Of a DNA stretch of 64,000 nt, positions 18,828 to 26,547 are shown in pieces (the stretch's first letter is position 1; every line of letters begins with the position of its first letter). Location: the NCBI GenBank assembly GCA_024743405.1, contig JANSWP010000007.1, positions 85,220 through 149,219 of the forward strand. Direction: 5' to 3'. Origin of the DNA: Bacteroidota bacterium. Its GTDB lineage: Bacteria; Bacteroidota; Bacteroidia; Chitinophagales; Saprospiraceae. Position numbers and translations under genes: made by a program. The notes under the pieces were generated by a model. The model searched no databases. It was not told where the DNA came from and saw only the letters and a list, made by a program, of their open reading frames with translations.

Positions 18828-19121
18828 TACCTTTAGCAATTTTTACACCCCTAAAAACACCGAATATCTCGTCCTTTATTAAAAAATTAACACTCGATAC
18901 AAAACATTTCTGAGCTGCTTACCATTCATAATTAGAATATTTTCACCAAACTAGTCTAGTTTTTGATAATTTATTTTGTCAATAATTTATTAGCCAAATT
19001 TAAATATTAATTTTGGTGGCTTTTTACAAAGTAGACTTTTAATAGTTTTGAGTTTTCGCTCGTCCTTTTTTGCATGAGGATTTATAATTTTGTGAACTCA
19101 AGACATTTCTTAAACAAATAA

Positions 19122-20810
19122 ATGATGATGAATTTTAGAAAAGTTTTTTTGGTAGCAGCACTGTCTATTCCCATGATGGTTTCGGCTCAATATTCAGATA
19201 AAGCACCTGATAACTGGTTTCACTTGGATGCAACTAGTGATGGTTTCTCTGGTGTTAGTACAGAAAAAATGTACAAAGAATTAAGTGGAAAAAAAGCAAA
19301 TACTGTCATAGTAGCAGTAATTGACTCTGGGGTAGACGCAGAACATGAGGATCTTAAAGATGTCATGTGGGTAAATGCAAAAGAAATACCTGGTAATGGA
19401 ATTGATGATGACAAAAATGGATATATTGATGATATACATGGATGGAATTTTATAGGTGGAAAGGATGGCAAAAATGTTCATCATGACCTATTGGAAATCA
19501 CAAGATTATATAGAGATTATGATAAGCAGTTTAAGAATAAAAGTGAAGATGATTTATCAAAGAAGGAGAAAAAGAAATACAAGCAGTACAAAGAAATGGA
19601 GGAGATAATAAAGGAAAAACAAGAGGAGAATGCAGGAAATGCGATGTTATACGGTGGCCTTTTAAATGCGGTAAATGCTATAGAGCTAGCTATAGGGAAG
19701 GATAATATCACTAAAAAAGATTTAGAGAATTTTGAATCTGATGATCCTATGATTGCTAGAGCAGCTGCTATATTAGCATCAAATATTATAGAAAAAGGAT
19801 CAACAATTAATGATTTCAAGAAGCAATTGGAAGGCGGAGTGGAGCATTTTACCAACCAGGTTGAATACTACTACAATCCTGAATTCAATCCTAGGGCGAT
19901 CGTAGGCGATAATTATAAAGATACCTATCAAAAAAATTATGGAAATAATGACGTAGAAGGACCTGATGCCGGTCACGGTACACACGTTGCTGGAATTATT
20001 GCAGCTTCTAGAGGAAATGGAATAGGAATGGATGGTATAGCTAATAATGTAAAAATTATGTCGATTAGAACGGTACCTGATGGAGATGAACGAGATAAGG
20101 ACGTTGCCAATGCCATTATATATGCAGTTGATAATGGGGCAAAAGTAATTAACATGAGTTTTGGAAAAGGTTATTCTTATGATAAGAATGCGGTAGATAA
20201 AGCTGTAAAATATGCAGCTAAGAAAGATGTTTTACTAGTTCATGCTGCTGGAAATTCAAATCAAGATAATGATAATACCAATAATTTCCCGAATGATAAA
20301 TACCAGAAAAAAGGTCTTTTTAAGCCTAAAATGGCTGAAAATTGGTTAGAGATTGGTGCTTTATCTTGGAAAAAGGGAGAAGACGCACCAGCAAATTTTT
20401 CTAATTATGGAAAAGAAAATGTAGATGTATTCTCTCCAGGAGTGGATATCTACTCTACAACTCCAAACAATAAATACGAACATTTTAATGGAACAAGTAT
20501 GGCGGCGCCTGTGACAGCTGGTATTGCGGCAGTTATTAGAGGATATTATCCAAAATTAACTGCGGAACAAGTGAAGGATGTGATAATGAGATCAGCGGTC
20601 AAGCAAAATCAAAAAGTGAAGGTTCCTGGCTCAGATAAAAAAGTATCCTTTTCTGATTTATGTAGAACTGGGGGTACCGTCAATGCATATAAAGCTATCC
20701 AAATGGCTAATAAAGTCAAAGGGAAAAATAAAAAAGCTAAAATAACCGGAACAACTGGTACTTCGGGAGGAAGTGGATCAGGATCTGATAAAAAGCCTGG
20801 AAGGGCTTAA
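19122..20810 (+). CDS. S8 subtilisin-like serine peptidase with helical insertion
   Basis: 562 residues (three adjacent in-frame ATGs, the first taken). Signal peptide about 1-22. Catalytic triad: Asp68 in VIVAVIDSGVDAEHED, His285 in GHGTHVAGIIA, Ser459 in NGTSMAAPVTAG. The Asp-His spacing of about 217 residues is far longer than in subtilisin. The excess includes a Lys/Glu-rich helical stretch (KSEDDLSKKEKKKYKQYKE) and a helix-rich segment to about 250. A basic Gly/Ser tail (TGTSGGSGSGSDKKPGRA) replaces a T9SS domain, so it is probably periplasmic or exported by another route. A terminator follows. Its substrate is unknown. Confidence 0.9.
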   Translation: MMMNFRKVFLVAALSIPMMVSAQYSDKAPDNWFHLDATSDGFSGVSTEKMYKELSGKKANTVIVAVIDSGVDAEHEDLKDVMWVNAKEIPGNGIDDDKNGYIDDIHGWNFIGGKDGKNVHHDLLEITRLYRDYDKQFKNKSEDDLSKKEKKKYKQYKEMEEIIKEKQEENAGNAMLYGGLLNAVNAIELAIGKDNITKKDLENFESDDPMIARAAAILASNIIEKGSTINDFKKQLEGGVEHFTNQVEYYYNPEFNPRAIVGDNYKDTYQKNYGNNDVEGPDAGHGTHVAGIIAASRGNGIGMDGIANNVKIMSIRTVPDGDERDKDVANAIIYAVDNGAKVINMSFGKGYSYDKNAVDKAVKYAAKKDVLLVHAAGNSNQDNDNTNNFPNDKYQKKGLFKPKMAENWLEIGALSWKKGEDAPANFSNYGKENVDVFSPGVDIYSTTPNNKYEHFNGTSMAAPVTAGIAAVIRGYYPKLTAEQVKDVIMRSAVKQNQKVKVPGSDKKVSFSDLCRTGGTVNAYKAIQMANKVKGKNKKAKITGTTGTSGGSGSGSDKKPGRA

Positions 20811-20827
20811 TTTCCGTTTCAGAAAAT

Positions 20828-20865
20828 AAAAGGCGAATTTCCTTGTTGGAGGTTCGCCTTTTTTG
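20828..20865 (+). terminator. Intrinsic terminator after the S8 peptidase
   Basis: Stem AAAAGGCGAA / TTCGCCTTTT with a 15-nt loop running into further T residues. Confidence 0.85.
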
Positions 20866-20906
20866 TTGTCAATTTCTAACTTACGCACTCAAAATTTCAA
20901 TTATTT

Positions 20907-21413
20907 ATGAATAAGTTAATTTTATTGTTTTCGGTTTGTCTAATAACTTTTGGCTGTCAAAATTCAGAGAAAGATATTCGAAACCAAGCTAAAAATAGTG
21001 CGGATTCTCTAATTATATTGGATAACTTTAAAAAGAGCTTGATCGGAGAATGGGAGACAGTTTCTTTTAAGGTGGATGTCAATTCTGTCAATAATACCGA
21101 CTCAAGTTATTCATTGTTTGTTGGTCATGGGGAATGGAAAGAAAAATTAAATTTGAAACCTTTCAAAACTAATTATAGAGAAAATAATACTTACGAAATG
21201 TCTTTTTGGGATATGTCAGACTCAATTGTTGATGTAAAAAGGGGACTTTGGTCGGTCTTTGGAGATACATTAATATTGATGGAGCCTGATGGAACCTATC
21301 AATATCAAGTTCGATCTAAAAATAACCATCTCCAATTTGAAAGTTTACTAGATTGGGATGGTGATGGTGTGGAAGATGATGCTTATATGCGCGTAGAAAA
21401 GAGAGTTCAATAA
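20907..21413 (+). CDS. Small lipoprotein of unknown function
   Basis: 168 residues with a clear lipoprotein signal (LLFSVCLITFGCQNSE, Cys about 17). The mature part resembles lipocalin-like small lipoproteins in layout (LIGEWETVSFKVDV early, then beta strands with GLWSVFGDTLILMEPDGTYQY), but I do not recognise a named family. It ends in an Asp-rich stretch, DWDGDGVEDDAYMRVEK. It stands alone between two terminated or separately promoted genes. Confidence 0.65.
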   Translation: MNKLILLFSVCLITFGCQNSEKDIRNQAKNSADSLIILDNFKKSLIGEWETVSFKVDVNSVNNTDSSYSLFVGHGEWKEKLNLKPFKTNYRENNTYEMSFWDMSDSIVDVKRGLWSVFGDTLILMEPDGTYQYQVRSKNNHLQFESLLDWDGDGVEDDAYMRVEKRVQ

Positions 21414-21456
21414 GTATTATGACAGTCTTATTACCAAACGAAATTCAATCTTAACC

Positions 21457-21464
21457 TACCTTTG
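21457..21464 (+). promoter_or_regulatory. Candidate -7 box TACCTTTG
   Basis: Exact match to the Bacteroidota -7 consensus TAnnTTTG, 14 bp before the next start codon, which implies a very short leader. No clear -33 element. Confidence 0.4.
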
Positions 21465-21478
21465 CGCAAAAAATAATT

Positions 21479-22588
21479 ATGACAAAACGATTTTTATTTC
21501 TACTTATCACTATTGGTTTTTTTGCTTGCAATTCTTCAGTCGAGACAGAAGAAACAAGTGAACCAACCGAACTTTCTTTTTCTGGAACAGACGCTCGTCT
21601 TTATGAAGGAGAAGTAAACTTAAAGAATTTAACCCAACTTACAAATGGAGGAAATAATGCGGAAGCTTATTTCAGTTTTGATAATTCAAAACTAGTTTTC
21701 CAAGCTGATTATAAAGAGTGGGGTGTGGAATGCGACCAAATTTTTTACATGACTACAAGTGGATTTTCTGGTGACCAACCTCCAATGTTAAGTACTGGTT
21801 TAGGAAGGACTACTTGTTCCTATTTTTTGCCAGGCGATAAAGAAATTATTTATTCTTCTACTCATTTAGGCGGTGAAAAATGCCCTGAAGCGCCGCGTTC
21901 TGTTAATGGAAAATATGTTTGGCCAATTTTTGAGGATTTTGATATTTTCGTCGCTGATTTGGAAGGAAATACTAAAAGACAATTGACGGATACGCCTGGA
22001 TATGATGCAGAACCTACGGTCTCACCAGATGGTAAAAAAATTGTTTTTACTTCGACGCGATCCGGAGACTTGGAACTTTATACAATGGACTTGGATGGCT
22101 CAAATGTAAATCAGGTAACAAGTGGTTTGGGTTATGATGGAGGAGCATTTTTCTCTCCAGATAGTAAAAAATTAGTGTTTCGTGCTTCTCGACCAAAAAC
22201 GGAAGAAGAGATTAAAACCTACAAAGATTTCCTAGCCCAAGGATTAGTACAGCCGACTAATATGGAGATTTATGTTTGTAATGTTGATGGATCTGAATTA
22301 ACTCAAGTAACTGATTTAGGTGGTGCTAATTGGGCGCCTTATTTTCATCCTTCTGGAGAGAAAATTGTATTTGCTTCCAATCACCATAGTGTAGGAGAAG
22401 GTCGACCAAGATTTAATCTTTTCATAATAAATTTGGATGGTACAGGATTAAAGCAAATTACCTTTGATACCATCTTTGATGCATTCCCAATGTTCTCTTT
22501 TGATGGTAAAAAATTAGTTTTTTCCTCTAATAGAAATAATGGAGGTACCCGTGATACAAATGTGTTTATTGCTGATTGGGTAGACTAA
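21479..22588 (+). CDS. TolB-like PD40 beta-propeller lipoprotein
   Basis: 369 residues. Lipoprotein signal with lipobox TIGFFACNSS. The rest is a six-bladed TolB-like propeller: repeated PD40 motifs such as AEPTVSPDGKKIVFTSTRSG, AFFSPDSKKLVFRASRP, PYFHPSGEKIVFASNHH and PMFSFDGKKLVFSSNRN. Each motif is followed by a strand of the type LYTMDLDGSNVNQVT. TolB-like lipoproteins of this kind are common in Bacteroidota envelopes and are not necessarily part of Tol-Pal. No tol genes are near. Precise role unknown. Confidence 0.85.
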   Translation: MTKRFLFLLITIGFFACNSSVETEETSEPTELSFSGTDARLYEGEVNLKNLTQLTNGGNNAEAYFSFDNSKLVFQADYKEWGVECDQIFYMTTSGFSGDQPPMLSTGLGRTTCSYFLPGDKEIIYSSTHLGGEKCPEAPRSVNGKYVWPIFEDFDIFVADLEGNTKRQLTDTPGYDAEPTVSPDGKKIVFTSTRSGDLELYTMDLDGSNVNQVTSGLGYDGGAFFSPDSKKLVFRASRPKTEEEIKTYKDFLAQGLVQPTNMEIYVCNVDGSELTQVTDLGGANWAPYFHPSGEKIVFASNHHSVGEGRPRFNLFIINLDGTGLKQITFDTIFDAFPMFSFDGKKLVFSSNRNNGGTRDTNVFIADWVD

Positions 22589-22613
22589 AAAGTTTCTTTT
22601 ATGAATAAAACTT

Positions 22614-22667
22614 GAATAGGCTTACTAGGTCGATAATGCAATAAAGTCTGGTCTAATAAGCCTATTC
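22614..22667 (+). terminator. Stem-loop after the PD40 lipoprotein
   Basis: Perfect 11-bp stem gaataggctta / taagcctattc with a 32-nt loop. Only a weak T-rich tail, so efficiency is uncertain. Confidence 0.5.
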
Positions 22668-22795
22668 TAAAATTTTCTACTCTTTTTTCTTTCCAACTTG
22701 ATTGAGAATTCTCACCATTTTTTTTTTTACCTGAAAGTCAATTATATTCGCTTCTGAATTTCCTTTCTTTGTCAGTGTATTAAACTAAAAAACGA

Positions 22796-25183
22796 ATGTC
22801 AATGAGCAAAACTGCGCCTGCTTTCCTTTTAGTCCTTTTCCTGTTTATTGTTCAAAATCTATTCGCCCAAAATCCAGTAAAAATCCATATTGTTTCAGAT
22901 ATAAGAAATGAGTCTAGTGACTTATTTTGGTTTGAAGAAAAATTGAAAGAAGAGATTCTCTCTTTGATGAAAAATAGGCGAGAAATTGAATTTGGATTCA
23001 CTTTTGGCAATTATGATCCAGCTACAATACAATTAGCTTTCGATAGGTTATTTGCTGATCAAGAAACAGATATTATTTTGGGAATTGGAACATTGTCTTC
23101 AGCGATTCTATCGCAACAAGGAAACTATTCCAAACCTGCTATTTCTGGAATAATCATTAATCCAGAGTTACAGGGTGTTCCAATTACTAATATAGGAACA
23201 TCGGGTGTGTTAAATTATTCCTATGTAAAATCTCCTTTTTCACTTAATCGAGATTTGGAGGTATTAAATCAAATAGCGCCATACGAGAAATTAGGAGTTG
23301 TTGGTTCCCAGCACATGGCTAAATTTATAACAAATTTTGAAAAATTATTTTCTAATAGCGCTGCCCAGAGTCAAGCGGAGGTAATTTCCTTACCTATTGG
23401 TGAAAATGTGTCTGCAACCTTGAGTAATATCCCTTCTGACGTTGACGCGATCTATGTGTTACCTACTTTCGATGAATTAAAACCAACTGAAACTGCTCTA
23501 TTTTTTGAGGGATTGGCGGAAAGGAAGATTCCATCCGTTGCTCTTTTGGGAGAAGAGTTTGTAGGGGCAGGAGCTTTGATTGGTTTTGAGGCCAATTCGA
23601 ATTTAGCAAGAATGCCGAGACGATTAGCCATAAATGTATCCAAAGTCATTGAAGGAATTAATCCATCTGAATTGCCTGTTATTGTGGAGACTTATAGTGA
23701 GAATTTGATTATCAATATGGCGACCGCTCGAAAAATAAATATTTATCCAGATTGGGATTTAGCCTCTTCTGCAATTTTATTGAATGTAAATGATATAGAA
23801 ACAAAACGATCCCTTAACCTGAAAACAGCGATTTTTGAAGCATTGGATAATAATCTTGACATAAAAGTAGCCAAGAAAAATCCAATACTAGTGCAGAAAG
23901 ATGTCGATTTGGCTAAGTCTGAATTATTACCCCAAGTAGATGCCAATACTTCATTGTTATTATTGGACAATGCGACGACTCAAAGTTCATTTGGTTCAAG
24001 AGGGCGATTGAATTGGGCTATAGGGTTGGATGCTTCTCAAATCATTTTCGCCGAACCCGCATTAGCTAATATCGCTATTCAAAAACTATTAAAACAAAGT
24101 GAGGATCAAGGTCTTAAGACCACACAGTTAGATGTAGTTCTGGACGCAGCAGAATCCTATTTAAGAATTTTGCAAGCTAGAAGTTTTGCAGAGATTCAAT
24201 CTGAAAATGTGAAGGTGACAAAGAATAACTTAGACATTGCTAAAGCTAAAGAAGCAGTTGGTTATTCTGGAGTAACGGATTTATATAGATGGGAATCAGA
24301 ATTAGCATTAGACAAAATTGATTTGAATGATGCACAAGCGAGTGTTAGACAAGCTCAATATGCTTTAAATCAATTCTTAAATCGGCCCATAAAGGAATCT
24401 TTCCGAACAGAAGATGTCAATTTAACAGACCAATTACTAATTGTAACTGATGAGCGAATTCAGGATTTAATCAATAATGAAGGAGAGTTGGAGGTATTGG
24501 CTGATTTTTTAGTTAATGAGGCAATGATAAAATTACCTGAGTTAAAGCAAGTAGATATTGGCATTGCGGCTCAAGATCGACTCTTATTATCTCAACAGCG
24601 GCAAAATCACCTACCCTCCTTTGCGCTTTCTGGTGGTTGGGATTATACTATTGATAGATGGGACGTACCCGAATTGGATCCCGTGTTTCAGTCTTTTGGA
24701 TTGGGTGCCCAAAATAAACCTTCCTGGAATGTTGCAATGGGTGTTCAATATCCTATTTTTCAAGGCATGGCAAGACAACACCGGGTTGAACAAACACAGG
24801 TTAATATTCTTCAATTACAAGATCAGCGGGCAAATTTGAGAAATCAATTAGAACTGCGCATCCGTAATACATTAGAAACTGCTGGGGCTTCTTATTTCCG
24901 ATGGCAACGATCACGCGAAGCTGCAGATGCCGCCAAAAAGAACTTTATTGTAATTCAAGATTCGTATTCCCAAGGCTTGGTAAATATTACCACTTTGATT
25001 GATGCTCAAAATGTTTCGGTTCAAACTGAATTAAATGCTGTCAATGCTACCTACCAATTTATTAATGATTTTTTGAGCTTGGAACGTGCGGGTGGGTTCT
25101 ATTATGTATTAGCCACTCAAGGCGAAAAAGATGCTTTTTTCGACCGGTTAGCTGCTTTCATTTCGAAACAACAAAACAATTAA
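22796..25183 (+). CDS. TolC-family outer-membrane efflux protein with N-terminal periplasmic-binding-protein-like domain
   Basis: 795 residues, far longer than a typical TolC (about 450). Signal peptide 1-25. Residues about 28-320 resemble the ABC-type substrate-binding family PF04392 (type 1 periplasmic fold): KIHIVSDIRNES, DIILGIGTLSSAILSQ, YEKLGVVGSQHMAKF, VDAIYVLPTFDELKP, KIPSVALLGEEFVGAGALIG. From about 340 the protein is a standard outer-membrane efflux (OEP) repeat pair (RSLNLKTAIFEALDNNLDI; LDAAESYLRILQAR; ITTLIDAQNVSVQTELNAV). It starts an operon with the adaptor (6-bp gap) and RND pump. The sensor-like head could gate or sense cargo; that is inference. Confidence 0.85.
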   Translation: MSMSKTAPAFLLVLFLFIVQNLFAQNPVKIHIVSDIRNESSDLFWFEEKLKEEILSLMKNRREIEFGFTFGNYDPATIQLAFDRLFADQETDIILGIGTLSSAILSQQGNYSKPAISGIIINPELQGVPITNIGTSGVLNYSYVKSPFSLNRDLEVLNQIAPYEKLGVVGSQHMAKFITNFEKLFSNSAAQSQAEVISLPIGENVSATLSNIPSDVDAIYVLPTFDELKPTETALFFEGLAERKIPSVALLGEEFVGAGALIGFEANSNLARMPRRLAINVSKVIEGINPSELPVIVETYSENLIINMATARKINIYPDWDLASSAILLNVNDIETKRSLNLKTAIFEALDNNLDIKVAKKNPILVQKDVDLAKSELLPQVDANTSLLLLDNATTQSSFGSRGRLNWAIGLDASQIIFAEPALANIAIQKLLKQSEDQGLKTTQLDVVLDAAESYLRILQARSFAEIQSENVKVTKNNLDIAKAKEAVGYSGVTDLYRWESELALDKIDLNDAQASVRQAQYALNQFLNRPIKESFRTEDVNLTDQLLIVTDERIQDLINNEGELEVLADFLVNEAMIKLPELKQVDIGIAAQDRLLLSQQRQNHLPSFALSGGWDYTIDRWDVPELDPVFQSFGLGAQNKPSWNVAMGVQYPIFQGMARQHRVEQTQVNILQLQDQRANLRNQLELRIRNTLETAGASYFRWQRSREAADAAKKNFIVIQDSYSQGLVNITTLIDAQNVSVQTELNAVNATYQFINDFLSLERAGGFYYVLATQGEKDAFFDRLAAFISKQQNN

Positions 25184-25189
25184 AAAAAG

Positions 25190-26314
25190 ATGAAAAACCT
25201 ATTATTGATATTTAGCCTATTTACTTTTTTTATTTTTTATTCTTGTGAAGGCGAACAAAACAAAGAATTGCCAGAAGCCATCCGACCCATTCGAATTAGT
25301 AAAGTAATTAAATCAGGAGACGTCGGAGACAAAACCTTTTCTGGAGCTGCCCAAGCAAGTAAACAAGCTAATTTAAGTTTTAAAGTGGCAGGGACTATTC
25401 TTGATTTTCATTGTAAAGTAGGGGATAGGGTGCCAAAAGGACATACTATAGCTCTTTTGGATGCAACAGATTATAGTGTCCAATTAGAACAAGCAGTTGC
25501 TCAATCAAAAAGTGCTGAAACTCAAATAAAAAGTGCTGAAACGCAGCTCATCACCAGTAAATCTACCTATGAAAGAATCGAAAAATTATATGAAAATAAT
25601 AGTGTTCCATTAAGTGAATACGAAAATGCAAAAGGAGCTTATGAAGCTGCCAAATCTCAATTTGAAGCAACCAAAGCACAGTCAACGGCATCCAACAAAC
25701 AAGCCCAAGCTGCTCAAAATCAAGTTGGATATGCCAATTTAAGAGCCCCTTTCGCAGGAGTCATAACGATGGTTAATGTAGAGGAAAATGAATTGGTTAA
25801 TTCAGGAACTCCAATCGCTGTTTTGACTTCTGAAAGTGATCCTGAGGTGAGTGTTGGGGTACCCGGAATTTTTATTAATAAAATTAAAAAAGGGCAAAAC
25901 GTACATATTCAGTTTTCAGTTTTAGACAATACAACTTTTGATGGAACAGTTAGTGAAATCGCCTTTAGTTCTGGTCAAGCATCAACCTACCCAGTTACTA
26001 TAAAAATAAAGAATCCCTCGTCTGAAATTCGTCCTGGGATGGCCGCCAATGTTCGTTTCTCTCTTGGGGATAACAATGATAAGGAGAAGTTAATTGCGCC
26101 TGCAAAAGCGATTGGGGAAGATGCCAAAGGTAAGTTCGTCTTTGTGGTAGTCCAGTCAAATGAAAATTATTCTGTTAAGAGAAGATCCATAAAAATTGGG
26201 AACTTAACTCAAGGTGGATTTGAGATTAAAGAAGGACTGAAAGAGGGAGAAATGGTTGCGACCGCTGGACTGAAATCCCTATTAGATGGTATGAAAGTGA
26301 GACCTTTAGAATAA
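25190..26314 (+). CDS. RND efflux periplasmic adaptor (membrane fusion) lipoprotein
   Basis: 374 residues, MexA/AcrA type. Lipobox in FFIFYSCEGE. Barrel-sandwich half motifs flank the hairpin: LSFKVAGTILDFHCKVGDRVPKGHTIALLD (about 60-90) and GYANLRAPFAGVITMVNVEENELVNSG (about 180-205). Between them is an alpha-hairpin (ETQIKSAETQLITSKSTYE). A beta-barrel and membrane-proximal domain follow to the end (GLKEGEMVATAGLKSLLDGM). It follows the TolC-like gene by 6 bp and links it to the RND pump. Confidence 0.93.
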   Translation: MKNLLLIFSLFTFFIFYSCEGEQNKELPEAIRPIRISKVIKSGDVGDKTFSGAAQASKQANLSFKVAGTILDFHCKVGDRVPKGHTIALLDATDYSVQLEQAVAQSKSAETQIKSAETQLITSKSTYERIEKLYENNSVPLSEYENAKGAYEAAKSQFEATKAQSTASNKQAQAAQNQVGYANLRAPFAGVITMVNVEENELVNSGTPIAVLTSESDPEVSVGVPGIFINKIKKGQNVHIQFSVLDNTTFDGTVSEIAFSSGQASTYPVTIKIKNPSSEIRPGMAANVRFSLGDNNDKEKLIAPAKAIGEDAKGKFVFVVVQSNENYSVKRRSIKIGNLTQGGFEIKEGLKEGEMVATAGLKSLLDGMKVRPLE

Positions 26315-26343
26315 GTCAATATCCATTCGGTGTGAATTAGGAA

Positions 26344-26509
26344 TTAGGGAGCAGGAAATAAATAAGGTACCCAAATTTTGCACAGCTATTTTTTCTTCAG
26401 TGGAGGCAAAAAACACAGACATACCCATAGGTATGGCGAGTATTTTTAACGAAAAATGAAGGAAAAAGAGCAAGTGAAATGGGTAGGTTATTTATTTCCT
26501 ACGCCCTTA
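26344..26509. repeat. Palindromic intergenic element, copy 4 (166 bp), inside the RND operon
   Basis: Outer arms pair over about 29 bp (TTAGGGAGCAGGAAATAAATAA with rc TAAGGGCGTAGGAAATAAATAA). The exact centre at 26420-26435 is stem CATACC/GGTATG with loop CATA. Nearly the same sequence as copy 6, including length. It lies between the adaptor and pump genes and contributes a spurious ATG. Confidence 0.88.
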
Positions 26510-26547
26510 CTCTGCTAATTATTTTTAGTTATTACAAAACGAGAACA

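Larger units (their letters stand above)
18434..19121. other. 688-bp gene-free region with two tandem palindromic elements
   Basis: Holds repeat copies 2 and 3 back to back, a 10-bp hairpin at 18794-18827 (gaacgatgaa / ttcatcgttc), and a TAATTTTG -7-like box at 19085-19092 before the subtilase gene. Confidence 0.6.

Noticed and set aside
26479..26547. N-terminal extension of the RND pump from an upstream in-frame ATG
   Set aside because: The extension is encoded by the palindromic repeat, and the equivalent peptide occurs in another repeat copy with no pump gene.
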